64,000 nucleotides of DNA from positions 4,216,001-4,280,000 of the forward strand of contig NZ_FXBL01000004.1 of NCBI RefSeq assembly GCF_900177325.1, given 5' to 3'. The notes below the pieces were generated by a model. That model saw only the letters and a program-made list of their open reading frames with translations. It was not told where the DNA came from and searched no databases. Position numbers and translations under genes: made by a program. This DNA comes from Mesorhizobium australicum (GTDB taxonomy: Bacteria; Pseudomonadota; Alphaproteobacteria; Rhizobiales; Rhizobiaceae). This document shows positions 34,848 through 43,904 of the stretch, piece by piece. Each line of letters starts with the position of its first letter. The stretch's first letter is position 1.

Positions 34848-36283
34848 GGCGCACCGCCTTCGACGCGTAACAGGTCAAGAGCCTCCCGCAACGCGGCCAG
34901 ATGCGCCTCCCCTTTCCCGTCCGACCAGCCTCCGACCGGATCGGCCTCGGCGTCGGGCGACCAGTAGTCGGTGTGGGTGAACAGGCGCGGGCTGAGCCAT
35001 CCGCCCGGCTTGCGGATCTCCACCTGGAACTCCTTGACGCCCCAGCCGAAATTCTCCCGCACCGACCCCGAGATCGGGTCGCCGCTCCACAGGAAGTTGC
35101 CGAGATCGTAGATGTTGCTCCAGCGCGTCGCCGCAAAGCAGGCGGCATGGTGCACGGCCCAGACCTTCGGCTTGCTGTTGTACCGCACGTCGGGCTCGGT
35201 CGCCTTGTTCGATTGCGGCGGCGAGGTGGAGAACAGCCGCTCCGCGATGCCCTTCCGAAGTTCCTGCCCGTCCTGTGCCATCAGGAACTCGGCATGCGAC
35301 AACGGGCTGCCGACCGTGACGAAATCGCTGATCTTCCACGACGGCTGTATGGCGTCGCCGCCCCGCAGCGCGAGATAGAGCCCCCATTGCGCGGCGCGGA
35401 ACTCGGACAGGTCCGTTCCCGTTGGCGCCGAACCGTCCGCCAGCGTCGAGAAACGGCCAACGGCGCGGATGGTCTTCATCAGCGCGCCGTGATCCGCCAT
35501 GGTCATGTCGCGCGGCCGGCGCTCGTCCCAGAGGAGCTGCAAAAGGTCGTAGGCCAGGATCGAGCCGAGGCTGTGGCCGACCAGCACGATCCGGTCGTAT
35601 TCGCCGTCGTCGGACAGCTCGCGCAAAAGCCCGAGGCCCCGCTCGCGCACGGCGGCGCGCTGCGCCACCGTTTCCGGCGTTGCCCGCGCGTAGCTTGCCA
35701 CATCGCCGAGATAAGGCAGAAGCAGTCGGTCCACGATCCAGGACAGAAGTGCCGCGATCGCCGCGACGACCACGGCCACGAACGGGCTGAGGACCGCCGA
35801 GACGGCGACCAGCAGCCCGATCGCCAGATAGATGGCGGCGGCGACCATGGTCGCGCGATAGATCGGCAGGGCGTCGGACGGGATCGTGCTCTTGTCGCGC
35901 CAGAGCAGTTCCTTGATCCAGGCGAAGAGCCGCGACCGGGTGCTCCCCTGCATCAGGTCGGCCCAGTAGAGCTCGTAGAAATCAGTGCGGATCTTGATCT
36001 TCTCCGCCTTGGGCGGATGGAAGACATAGGCCGTCACGATACGCCGCAACTCGTGTGAGCCGGTTCGTTCGTCGGGGCTGATCCACGTCTTGGCGCCGTT
36101 GGGGTGGCCGGCGGCCTCCACCACCTTCGGATCGCGCGTCCATACGCTGTCCACGAAGCTGCGCAGCGTCGACATCGGCCACTGCTCGCCCATGCCGTGA
36201 ACCACGACAACAGCCTGTTTCAGCCGCGTCTCGTCCGCCGGCGGCCCGTCATCCGGCTCTGTCGTTTCGGGGGCAAGCGCCAA
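34844..36283 (-). CDS. Membrane-associated alpha/beta-hydrolase-like protein
   Basis: A 479-residue protein of unknown function. A first lipase-like strand and turn, VVVVHGMGEQ, is at residues 25-34; a nucleophile elbow, VLVGHSLGSILAYDLL, is at 233-248 (Ser238). Between them, residues 142-185 are strongly hydrophobic, enough for two membrane helices, so the hydrolase domain is interrupted or tethered by a membrane hairpin. No signal peptide is seen. The C-terminal third (KVWAVHHAACFAATRWSNIY) does not resemble a family I know. Cotranscribed with a GNAT gene. A serine hydrolase or lipase is likely but unproven. Confidence 0.75.
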   Translation of the reverse strand: MALAPETTEPDDGPPADETRLKQAVVVVHGMGEQWPMSTLRSFVDSVWTRDPKVVEAAGHPNGAKTWISPDERTGSHELRRIVTAYVFHPPKAEKIKIRTDFYELYWADLMQGSTRSRLFAWIKELLWRDKSTIPSDALPIYRATMVAAAIYLAIGLLVAVSAVLSPFVAVVVAAIAALLSWIVDRLLLPYLGDVASYARATPETVAQRAAVRERGLGLLRELSDDGEYDRIVLVGHSLGSILAYDLLQLLWDERRPRDMTMADHGALMKTIRAVGRFSTLADGSAPTGTDLSEFRAAQWGLYLALRGGDAIQPSWKISDFVTVGSPLSHAEFLMAQDGQELRKGIAERLFSTSPPQSNKATEPDVRYNSKPKVWAVHHAACFAATRWSNIYDLGNFLWSGDPISGSVRENFGWGVKEFQVEIRKPGGWLSPRLFTHTDYWSPDAEADPVGGWSDGKGEAHLAALREALDLLRVEGGAP

Positions 36284-36385
36284 GCGGATACTCCCTGCCG
36301 CGATGATCGAGCTTACTACGGGCGGAGAACGGGCGAAAGGCGGGAGCGCCGGCTGTCGACGTCTCGGCTGGGGACGCGAATCGAA

Positions 36386-36413
36386 ACGGCGCCGGGGATG
36401 AACCCGGCGCCGT
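36386..36413 (-). terminator. Terminator downstream of the transhydrogenase operon
   Basis: An 11-bp perfect stem, ACGGCGCCGGG (36386-36396) with CCCGGCGCCGT (36403-36413), has a six-base loop. Read on the minus strand it is followed by TTCGATTCG. It lies 30 bases after the pntB stop. Confidence 0.7.
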
Positions 36414-36442
36414 CCCAGTGGACTGCATCCGCCTTCCGGCGC

Positions 36443-37843
36443 TCAGTGATCCAGCGCCTTGACGATTTCCTCGGTCATCTTCTTGGCGTCGCCGAGCAGC
36501 ATCATCGTGCCGTCCTTGTAGAACAGCGTGTTGTCGATGCCGGCATAGCCGGAGCCTAGGCTGCGCTTGACGAACAGGCAGGTGCGGGCCTTGTCGACGT
36601 CGAGGATCGGCATGCCGTAGATCGGCGAGGACTTGTCGTCGCGCGCGGAGGGGTTGGTCACGTCGTTGGCGCCGATGACATAGGCGACGTCGGCCTGTGC
36701 GAACTCGGAGTTGATGTCCTCCAATTCGAACACCTCGTCGTAAGGCACGTTGGCCTCGGCGAGCAGCACGTTCATGTGGCCGGGCATGCGGCCTGCGACC
36801 GGGTGGATGGCGTATTTCACCTCGACGCCCTTGGCCTTCAACTTGTCGGCCATCTCGCGCAGAGCATGCTGCGCCTGGGCGACCGCCATGCCGTAGCCCG
36901 GCACGATGATGACCTTCTGGGCGTTGGCCATCAGGTAGGCGGCGTCGTCGGCCGAGCCCTGCTTGACCGTGCGCTGCACGCCGTCGTCGCCGCCGGCCGC
37001 CGCGGTCTCGCCGCCGAAGCCGCCGAGGATGACCGAGATGAACGAGCGGTTCATGCCCTTGCACATGATGTAGGACAGGATCGCACCGGATGAGCCGACC
37101 AGCGCGCCGGTGATGATCAGCGCCAGGTTGCCGAGCGTGAAGCCCAGTGCCGCCGCCGCCCAGCCGGAATAGGAGTTCAGCATCGACACGACGACCGGCA
37201 TGTCCGCGCCGCCGATCGGCACGATGAGCAGCACGCCCAGCACCAGCGAGGCGGCCACGATCAGCCAGAAGATGGTGTAGCTCTGCGTCGTGACCAGGAG
37301 CACGATCAGCACCACCAGCGCGATGCCTAGCGCGGCGTTAATGACATGGCGCATCGGCAGCAGGATCGGCTTGCCGGACATGCGCCCGTCGAGCTTGAGG
37401 AAGGCGATGACCGAACCGGTGAAGGTGATGGCGCCGATGGCGACGCCGAGGCTCATCTCGACCAGCGCCTGGCCGTGGATGGCGCCGATCGTGCCGATGC
37501 CGAAGCTTTCCGGCGCATACATCGCGGCTGCGGCCACCATCACCGCCGCCATGCCGACCAGCGAGTGGAAGGCCGCGACCAGCTGCGGCATCGAGGTCAT
37601 GGCGATACGCCGCGCGGTGATCGCGCCGACGCCGCCGCCGATGGCCAAGCCGACGAGGATCAGCCCGAAGCCGCTCGCCGACGGGGTCGCCAGCGCCAGC
37701 GTCGTGACGATGGCGATCGCCATGCCGATCATGCCGTAGATGTTGCCCTGGCGGCTGGTCGTCGGATGCGACAGACCGCGCAGCGCCATGATGAACAGGA
37801 CGCCGGAGACGAGGTAGAGGAAAGAGGCGAGATTGGCGGACAT
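36443..37843 (-). CDS. pntB: NAD(P) transhydrogenase subunit beta
   Basis: A 466-residue PntB. The N-terminal 260 residues hold about eight to nine membrane helices forming part of the proton channel; the C-terminal domain III binds NADP(H), with the fingerprint VPGYGMAVAQAQHALREMAD near 315 and the late GANDVTNPSARDD and KRSLGSGYAGIDN loops. With PntA/PntAb it couples proton entry to NADPH formation from NADH. The separate three-gene arrangement (alpha split in two) is typical of alphaproteobacteria. Confidence 0.96.
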   Translation of the reverse strand: MSANLASFLYLVSGVLFIMALRGLSHPTTSRQGNIYGMIGMAIAIVTTLALATPSASGFGLILVGLAIGGGVGAITARRIAMTSMPQLVAAFHSLVGMAAVMVAAAAMYAPESFGIGTIGAIHGQALVEMSLGVAIGAITFTGSVIAFLKLDGRMSGKPILLPMRHVINAALGIALVVLIVLLVTTQSYTIFWLIVAASLVLGVLLIVPIGGADMPVVVSMLNSYSGWAAAALGFTLGNLALIITGALVGSSGAILSYIMCKGMNRSFISVILGGFGGETAAAGGDDGVQRTVKQGSADDAAYLMANAQKVIIVPGYGMAVAQAQHALREMADKLKAKGVEVKYAIHPVAGRMPGHMNVLLAEANVPYDEVFELEDINSEFAQADVAYVIGANDVTNPSARDDKSSPIYGMPILDVDKARTCLFVKRSLGSGYAGIDNTLFYKDGTMMLLGDAKKMTEEIVKALDH

Positions 37844-37848
37844 CGGCC

Positions 37849-38265
37849 TTACTTCTCTTTCTTCTTGTACATCGCCAGCATGCGCTGGGTGACGAGGAAC
37901 CCGCCGAAGATGTTGACCGAGGCGAGCACCAGCGCGACGAAGCCGAAGCCGGTGGCAAGGCCCGAGGCCGAGATGCCGACCGCGAGCAGCGCGCCGACCA
38001 CGATCACCGACGAGATCGCGTTGGTGACTGCCATCAGCGGCGTGTGCAGCGCCGGCGTCACCGACCAGACCACGTAGTAGCCGACGAAGATCGCCAGCAC
38101 GAAGATCGCGAGGCGGAAGACGAAGGGATCGACCGCGCCGCCCGACACGCCGTGCGCCACAGCGCCCGCCGCGTCGGCGACATTGCTGTCAGAGAGCGCG
38201 ATGCGAACCGCCGCGACCGCCTGGTCGAGCTGGTCCAGCGCCCTTTCGAGAGCCGATTTTTCCAT
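37849..38265 (-). CDS. pntAb: NAD(P) transhydrogenase subunit alpha part 2 (membrane)
   Basis: A 138-residue protein with about three membrane helices after a soluble N-terminal segment; it corresponds to the C-terminal membrane part of E. coli PntA. The stretch [20 protein letters not shown] is a hallmark of this subunit. Its start overlaps the pntA stop (TAATG), and pntB starts five bases after its stop. Confidence 0.94.
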   Translation of the reverse strand: MEKSALERALDQLDQAVAAVRIALSDSNVADAAGAVAHGVSGGAVDPFVFRLAIFVLAIFVGYYVVWSVTPALHTPLMAVTNAISSVIVVGALLAVGISASGLATGFGFVALVLASVNIFGGFLVTQRMLAMYKKKEK

Positions 38266-39494
38266 TATGCCTCTCCCTTCCTGACCGCCGGCTTGCGCGG
38301 GCCGCGCTTCTTGGGCTCGGGCGCCTCGACAGGCGTCGCCGGAGCGGCGGCGGGAGCGGCCTCGGCAGCCTTGGCAAAGGCCGGATGCACCACGGCGCCG
38401 CCATTGGTCAGCATCGTCGCCTTCTGCAACTCGTCCTCCGGATTGATCCGGATCGTCTTCGTCTCCTTGTCGACCATCGTCTCCAGGAAGGCGAACAGGT
38501 TCTTGGCGTAGAGCAGCGAAGCGGACGCCGCCACGCGACCCGGGACATTCAGATGGCCGACGATCTTCACGCCGTTCGCCGTGGTGACCACCTTGCCGGG
38601 CTGAGCGCCTTCGACATTGCCGCCGCGCTCGACCGCGAGGTCGACGATCACCGAGCCCGGCTTCATCGAGGCGACCATCGCCGCCGAGACCAGCTTCGGC
38701 GCCGGCCGGCCGGGGATCAGCGCCGTGGTGATGACGATGTCCTGCTTGGCGATGTGCTCGGCGGTGAGTGCGGCCTGCTTCGCCTGATATTCCTTGGACA
38801 TTTCCTTGGCGTAGCCGCCGGCGGTCTCGGCCGCCTTGAACTCCTCGTCCTCGACGGCGAGGAATTTTGCGCCGAGCGAAGCAACCTGCTCCTTGGCGGC
38901 GGGCCGCACGTCCGTCGCGGTCACCACCGCGCCCATGCGGCGCGCGGTCGCGATCGCCTGCAGGCCGGCGACGCCGACGCCCATCACGAACACCTTGGCG
39001 GCGGGCACGGTGCCGGCCGCCGTCATCATCATCGGCAGCGCGCGGTCATACTCGGCAGCCGCGTCGATCACCGCCTGGTAACCGGCGAGATTGGCCTGCG
39101 AGGACAGCACGTCCATCACCTGCGCGCGGGTAATGCGCGGCATGAACTCCATCGCGAAGGCGGTGAGCCCGGCCTTCGCCATCGCCTGCACGGCAGCGTC
39201 GTTGCCATAAGGGTCCATGGTCGCGATCACGACCGCGCCGGTCTTGTAGCCCTTGAGGTCGGACGGACGGCGCACCCTGAGCACGATATCGGCCTTCGAA
39301 ACATCCGAGGCCTTGCCGATCGAAGCGCCAACCTTGGCGAATTCGTCGTCGGGGATGCGGGAACCCTGGCCCGCGCCCGTCTCGACGATCACGTCGAAGC
39401 CGAGGCCGGCAAGGCGCTTGACGGTTTCCGGCGACGCCGCGACACGCGGTTCGCCCGCGCCTCCCTCAGCCGGCACGAAGATGATCTGCCCCAC
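38265..39494 (-). CDS. pntA: NAD(P) transhydrogenase subunit alpha part 1
   Basis: A 409-residue cytoplasmic domain I that binds NAD(H). It is related to alanine dehydrogenase: [19 protein letters not shown] at the start, the Rossmann motif [20 protein letters not shown] near 168, and the mobile-loop region with [17 protein letters not shown] near 280. An Ala/Pro-rich linker and a basic tail ([16 protein letters not shown]) follow. It is first of three pnt genes and lies 91 bases downstream of the cytochrome oxidase subunit IV gene on the same strand. Confidence 0.95.
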   Translation of the reverse strand: MGQIIFVPAEGGAGEPRVAASPETVKRLAGLGFDVIVETGAGQGSRIPDDEFAKVGASIGKASDVSKADIVLRVRRPSDLKGYKTGAVVIATMDPYGNDAAVQAMAKAGLTAFAMEFMPRITRAQVMDVLSSQANLAGYQAVIDAAAEYDRALPMMMTAAGTVPAAKVFVMGVGVAGLQAIATARRMGAVVTATDVRPAAKEQVASLGAKFLAVEDEEFKAAETAGGYAKEMSKEYQAKQAALTAEHIAKQDIVITTALIPGRPAPKLVSAAMVASMKPGSVIVDLAVERGGNVEGAQPGKVVTTANGVKIVGHLNVPGRVAASASLLYAKNLFAFLETMVDKETKTIRINPEDELQKATMLTNGGAVVHPAFAKAAEAAPAAAPATPVEAPEPKKRGPRKPAVRKGEA

Positions 39495-39585
39495 GCCTGG
39501 TTATCCTCCCTGGAAGTCGAGCCTGCGGGTGATCCCGCCAAAGATGTATCGATCCGTCCGGCGGCAATCGGCCGCCGACGGCAGC

Positions 39586-39813
39586 CTAGCGAAGCAGGAA
39601 AATCCCGACTGCGCAGATCAGAACGAACAGGACGGTCGAGGAGACGAACCCGCCGCCGGCGAAGAAACCGAACGCCATGGCGATCATCAGCGCCGCAACG
39701 AAGACCGAGCCGTATTTCACGAGATGGATGAAGAGCGAATAGGTCTTCTCGTGCTCGGAGTAGTCCATCTTCGCGCCCATCTCGACCGGACCCGTCGGCG
39801 AATGATCAGCCAT
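39586..39813 (-). CDS. aa3-type cytochrome c oxidase subunit IV
   Basis: About 75 residues from ATG 39813 (MADHSPTGPVEMGAKMDYSE), with GGGGA upstream; a longer open frame to 39924 has no family sequence and overlaps the ABC-F gene. The pattern is MDYSEHEKTYSLFIHLVKYG followed by two membrane stretches, the small alphaproteobacterial subunit IV of aa3 oxidases. Its usual role is accessory. Its position directly upstream of pntA is conserved in many rhizobia. Confidence 0.9.
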   Translation of the reverse strand: MADHSPTGPVEMGAKMDYSEHEKTYSLFIHLVKYGSVFVAALMIAMAFGFFAGGGFVSSTVLFVLICAVGIFLLR

Positions 39814-39916
39814 CGTCTGTTTCCCCTGCAAAGTGACCGTGGGCCGACATAGCGAAAAGGTTACGTCATCGCAATGGTGTCGATGCCGCATCGCGATATC
39901 ATCCGGCGCAATGCCG

Positions 39917-41497
39917 TCATGCAAGGGCGATGCGCCGGCCGATGTCCAGGCTTTCGAAGAAATCCTCGTCGTGGCTGACCACCAGCAAGGCGCCGTCGTA
40001 ACGCTTCAGCGCGGATTCGATCGCTGCGACCGAATGGAGGTCGAGATGGTTGGTCGGCTCGTCGAGGATGAGCAGCGCCGGCGGCGCGCTCCCGCCCAGA
40101 ACGCAGGCCAGCCCCGCCCGCAGCTTCTCGCCGCCGCTGAGTTCGGCGGGCGTCTTCAGCGCCTCGTCCGCCCTGAACAGGAAGCGCGCGAGCGCGGCGC
40201 GGCAGGCATTGTCGTTGTCCTGGGGATTGATCCGCCGGAAATTGTCGACGAGCGTCCGATCCGGATTGAGCAGCCGCACATGCTGGTCGAGCATGGCGAA
40301 CGGCACGTGTGGCACGACAGCCCCGGACAATGGCGCCAGCTCTCCTGCGGCGAGCCGCAGCACCGTCGTCTTGCCCGACCCGTTCGGACCGGTGACCGCC
40401 ACGCGCTCCGGACCGACGATCGAAAAGCTCAGGTCCCGCACCACCGGTCGCTGTGGATCGTATCCGCCGGACACTTGATCGAACGTAAGCACGGCCCGTC
40501 CCGCCGGGAGACCGGTCTCTGGAAGCGCGAAGGACAGGTTTCTCGCCTGCTCGACATTGGCGCGCGCCTCCTCCAGCGCGGCCGTTGCGTCCGCGCGCTG
40601 CCGCGCGGCGAGGACACCGCCGCGGCCTCCGCTCTGCTCCGCCCTCTCTTTCTGCGCGTCGAGCAGGATCGGCGCCTGCCCGCCGCGGGCACGCGCCTTC
40701 TGGCCGGCCGCGTCCCGCCTTGCCTTCCGCTCGCGCGCAAGCTGGATTTTCTGCTCGGCGAGCTTTGCCTGCCGCTCGGCCGAGGCGAGAGTCGCTTCCG
40801 CATTGGCCAGTTCCTCTGCCTTGCGCTCGGCATAGAGGTCCCAGTTGCCGCCATAGATCTTCGCGCCGAGGCCGGAGAGTTCGACGATGCGGTCCATCTG
40901 CCGCAGGAGGGAGCGGTCGTGGCTGACCACGACGGCCCCACCCCGCCATTGCGCCAGGAGCCGCCCGACCATCGCCCGGCCGTCCGCATCGAGATTGTTG
41001 GTGGGCTCGTCGAGCAGGATCATGTCGGGACTATCGAAGGTCAGCGCGGCGAGCGCGATGCGCGTGCGCTGGCCGCCGCTCAGCGACGCCAGCGGCCGCT
41101 CCGGCTCCATGCCCGCGAGACCGACGGCGGCGAGCGCCTCGGCCAGCCGCTCCTCCAGCGTCCAGTCGGCCTCCGCCACGTCCTCGGCGGAGCCTTCGCC
41201 GGCCAGCACGCGGCGCAGCTGCGCGAGCGCGGCGGCAACGCCGAAGGCGCCGGCAACGGTCTCATCGGGATCGGCGGCGAGTTCCTGCCGCAGGACGCGG
41301 ATCGTTCCCGCGCGCGTCACGGTCCCCGCAAGCGGAGCGAGTTCGCCCGTCGCGAGCCTGAGCAGCGTCGACTTGCCGGAGCCGTTGCGCCCGACGATGC
41401 CGGTGCGCTCCGCGCCGAAGGAGAGATCGATGGTGTCGAAAAGGGTGGTGCCGTCAGGCGTGGCGCAGGAGACGCCGTGAAACGAGATGATGGACAT
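39917..41497 (-). CDS. ABC-F family ATPase (ribosome-associated type)
   Basis: A 526-residue protein with two ABC domains in one chain and no membrane helices. Domain 1 has Walker A GRNGSGKSTLL and signature LSGGQRTRIALAAL; domain 2 has GPNGSGKTTVL and LSGGEKLRAGLACVL. The two are joined by a charged, helical Ala/Arg/Glu-rich linker (about residues 225-320). This is the ABC-F layout of translation factors such as EttA/Uup, or of antibiotic-protection proteins; the subgroup cannot be set by eye. Monocistronic. Confidence 0.9.
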   Translation of the reverse strand: MSIISFHGVSCATPDGTTLFDTIDLSFGAERTGIVGRNGSGKSTLLRLATGELAPLAGTVTRAGTIRVLRQELAADPDETVAGAFGVAAALAQLRRVLAGEGSAEDVAEADWTLEERLAEALAAVGLAGMEPERPLASLSGGQRTRIALAALTFDSPDMILLDEPTNNLDADGRAMVGRLLAQWRGGAVVVSHDRSLLRQMDRIVELSGLGAKIYGGNWDLYAERKAEELANAEATLASAERQAKLAEQKIQLARERKARRDAAGQKARARGGQAPILLDAQKERAEQSGGRGGVLAARQRADATAALEEARANVEQARNLSFALPETGLPAGRAVLTFDQVSGGYDPQRPVVRDLSFSIVGPERVAVTGPNGSGKTTVLRLAAGELAPLSGAVVPHVPFAMLDQHVRLLNPDRTLVDNFRRINPQDNDNACRAALARFLFRADEALKTPAELSGGEKLRAGLACVLGGSAPPALLILDEPTNHLDLHSVAAIESALKRYDGALLVVSHDEDFFESLDIGRRIALA

Positions 41498-41670
41498 AGG
41501 AGGCTGCGATAACGGTTGCGAAGCGGGCGAAAGCTGCTTGCACTCCGAAATCCATGGCCTGAGATCCTCATCGTTCGTCGAGAGCGACTAGATAGGCGGC
41601 GGCGCGTGCCCGATCAACCCCTTGCCGAACTCCACGACGGCGTGCCGTTCGACCCGGTCTGACGTCTACG

Positions 41671-41736
41671 ACAGCCAGCGCTTCCGCCTGTAGTGTTCAC
41701 GTCCTTGAAGCTGCGCCTTCCCTCGCCGCCGACGCC
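41671..41736. repeat. Duplicated 3' end of livF (degenerate remnant)
   Basis: This stretch matches 42643-42712, the end of livF, with four mismatches over 66 aligned bases and gaps of one and three bases in my hand alignment. Read on the minus strand it encodes the same GVGGEGRRSFKDV segment and, after one frame correction, the same RWLS-stop terminus (stop complement at 41666-41668). It lies in the 341-base gap 41498-41838, which otherwise holds no gene I can support. Together with the real livF tail it brackets the methyltransferase pseudogene as direct repeats. Confidence 0.85.
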
Positions 41737-41838
41737 ATACATACCCGCCTTGCCGACAGCTTCTGGACCGGTCACCGATCTGCTAGAATGCGCACAGGGC
41801 GACTTTCTCGAATTCCGCCAAGCGAGCTTCATACGACG

Positions 41839-42641
41839 ATGACCGCGAGCTCCACCTTCAATGCGTCCAGTGCGAAGGACTACGAGCAGGTCATGGGTCG
41901 TTGGAGCCGGCGGCTGGCCGAGAAGTTTCTCGATTTCGCCGGCTGCCTGGATGGCGAGAGTGTCCTGGACGCGGGCTGCGGGACGGGCAGTCTGTCCGAG
42001 GCCATTGTCGCACGCACTTCCACGACAACAGTGCACGGCATCGATCTGGCAGATGCCTATGTGGATTATGCACAGGTACGGCTCCCGGATCCGCGTGCGA
42101 CGTTCAGCGTCGGCGATGTCTGCTCCCTGCATTTCGAGAATGGCCGCTTCGACCGTGTCCTGTCCTTGCTCGTGCTTCATTTCGTACCAAGAGGCGCCGC
42201 TGCCGTGGCCGAGCTGCGCCGGGTAGCCAAGCCCGGCGCGACAGTCGCCGCCACAGTTTGGGACGCGCGGGCGGTTTCGTGACCAGTCGAATGTTCTGCG
42301 ACACGGCCGCAATGCTCGATCCAAGGGCAGGAGAGATGCGCGCCAGGAGCTTCACGCGGCCAATGACAAGGCCTGGCGAACTGGCCGCCGCGTGGCGAGA
42401 AGCCGGTTTCAGGGAAGTACAAGATACGATGCTCGCTGTCCGCATGGACTTCGAGACCTTCGAAGACTTCTGGCGTCCCTATACCGGGAGCGATGGACCG
42501 GGTGCCGCCTATGTCGCGACCTTGGACAACGCAAAAAGGGACGCACTCCGGAAAGCGCTGCGCTCGGCTTACCTCGACGGAGAGGACGATGGCCCGCGAT
42601 CTTACGCCGCCGTAGCGTGGGCGGTGAAAGGCATTGCCTAG
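41839..42641 (+). pseudogene. SAM-dependent methyltransferase, frameshifted
   Basis: The first part, from ATG 41839, is a class I methyltransferase: VMGRWSRRLAEKFLDFA, the SAM-binding motif VLDAGCGTGSLSEAI and LSLLVLHFVP. It stops at 42282 just after TVAATVWDAR. The next frame continues exactly where the family would (GGFVTSRMFCDTAAMLDP ... SYAAVAWAVKGIA) and ends at 42641. Loss of one G from the GGG run at 42269-42271 explains the break, so this is a recent pseudogene or a base-call error. Its stop shares CTAG with the stop of the convergent livF. It sits between two copies of the livF tail. Confidence 0.85.
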
Positions 42642-43471
42642 GACAGCCAGCGCTTCCGCCGCTTGTAGTGCTTGACGTCCTTGAAGCTCCGCCGCCCCTC
42701 GCCGCCGACGCCGAGGTAGAATTCCTTCACGTCCTCGTTCTCGCGCAGCGCTGCCGCCTCGCCGTCGAGCACGATGCGGCCGGATTCGAGGATGTAGCCG
42801 TATTTGGCGTAGCGGAGTGCGACATTGGTGTTCTGCTCGGCAAGCAGGAAGGACACGCCCTGCTCCTCGTTCAGCTTGCGCACGATCTCGAAGATTTCCT
42901 CGACGAGCTGCGGCGCCAGCCCCATCGATGGCTCGTCGAGCAGGATCATCTTCGGCCGGCTCATCAGCGCGCGGCCGATGGCGGTCATCTGCTGTTCGCC
43001 GCCCGAGGTGTAGCCGGCCTGGCTGGCGCGCCGCACCCTGAGGCGCGGGAAGTAATCGTAGACCATTTCGAGGTCCTGGCGGATCGCGGTGGCGCCGTCG
43101 CGCCGCGTGAATGCACCGGTCATCAGGTTGTCCTCGACCGAGAGGTGACCGAAGCAGTGCCGGCCCTCCATCACCTGGATGCAGCCGCGCCGCACGAGTT
43201 CGTTCGGCGACAGCGACTGGATCTCGTGGCCCTCAAACAGGATGTTGCCCTTCGTCACCGCGCCGCGCTCGGCATGCAGCAGATTGGAAATCGCCTTCAG
43301 CGTCGTCGTCTTGCCGGCGCCGTTTGCGCCGAGCAGCGCCGTGATGCCGCCCGTCGGCACGGTCAGCGAGACGCCCTTGAGCACGAGGATCACGTGATCG
43401 TAGATCACCTCGATGTTGTTGATCGACAGGATCGGCTGGGCTGCGTCTGGCTTCGGCACCGCATTCGACAT
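42638..43471 (-). CDS. livF: Liv-type ABC transporter ATP-binding protein LivF (cluster 2)
   Basis: A 277-residue ATPase with Walker A GANGAGKTT, signature TSGGEQQMTAIGRALM and Walker B MILLDEPSMGLAP. The tail is extended and basic (GEGRRSFKDVKHYKRRKRWLS). Its ATG overlaps the stop of the YjbR-like gene. It is the last gene of the second Liv operon and is separated from its partner livG (48134) by six other genes, an unusual spread for an ATPase pair. Confidence 0.92.
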   Translation of the reverse strand: MSNAVPKPDAAQPILSINNIEVIYDHVILVLKGVSLTVPTGGITALLGANGAGKTTTLKAISNLLHAERGAVTKGNILFEGHEIQSLSPNELVRRGCIQVMEGRHCFGHLSVEDNLMTGAFTRRDGATAIRQDLEMVYDYFPRLRVRRASQAGYTSGGEQQMTAIGRALMSRPKMILLDEPSMGLAPQLVEEIFEIVRKLNEEQGVSFLLAEQNTNVALRYAKYGYILESGRIVLDGEAAALRENEDVKEFYLGVGGEGRRSFKDVKHYKRRKRWLS

Positions 43472-43851
43472 CAGTCTTTTCCCCTACTTGTCCGTTCGAC
43501 CATCGCAGCCAGCCGCTTCGGCGAGACCAGCCGATAACTTCGTCTCACGATAGCATCGACTTCTTCCCAGTCGGGACCGCGGTCTAGCCGTACGCCGATC
43601 CATCCCTTCGGGCCGACATAGGGCGGCACGAAGAAGGTGTTCGGATCGGCCCCCACCAGCACCTGCTGACTGCCCGGCGGCGCCTTGCACCAGACCGAAA
43701 CGCGGCCGTCGCCAGACTTTATCATCGCGAAGATCTTGTCCCGCACCCGGAAGGTCACATCGCCCCAGGCTTCCTTCTCGGTCGCTTCGGGCAAAGTCAG
43801 GCAGATGGAGCGCATGCGCTCCGTCGCGCGCGAAAGAAACGCCTCGTCCAT
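43471..43851 (-). CDS. MmcQ/YjbR family protein
   Basis: A 126-residue single-domain protein of the MmcQ/YjbR (CyaY-like fold) family: CLTLPEATEKEAWGDVTFRV near residue 17, then IFAMIKSGDGRVSVWCKAP and YVGPKGWIGVRLD, all family landmarks. It is described as a predicted DNA-binding protein but experimental data are sparse. It is embedded between the Liv binding-protein gene and livF, overlapping the latter. No functional link to transport is known to me. Confidence 0.88.
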   Translation of the reverse strand: MDEAFLSRATERMRSICLTLPEATEKEAWGDVTFRVRDKIFAMIKSGDGRVSVWCKAPPGSQQVLVGADPNTFFVPPYVGPKGWIGVRLDRGPDWEEVDAIVRRSYRLVSPKRLAAMVERTSRGKD

Positions 43852-43904
43852 CCGCCTGTCTCATGTTCCGGAGCCGGCCCGCCTTGGCGGGCCGGCTCGT
43901 CACC

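Noticed and set aside
41614..42324. Minus-strand frame across the methyltransferase carrying a LivF-like tail
   Set aside because: Only the short GVGGEGRRSFKDV segment is meaningful and belongs to the livF tail duplication; the rest is the shadow of the methyltransferase.
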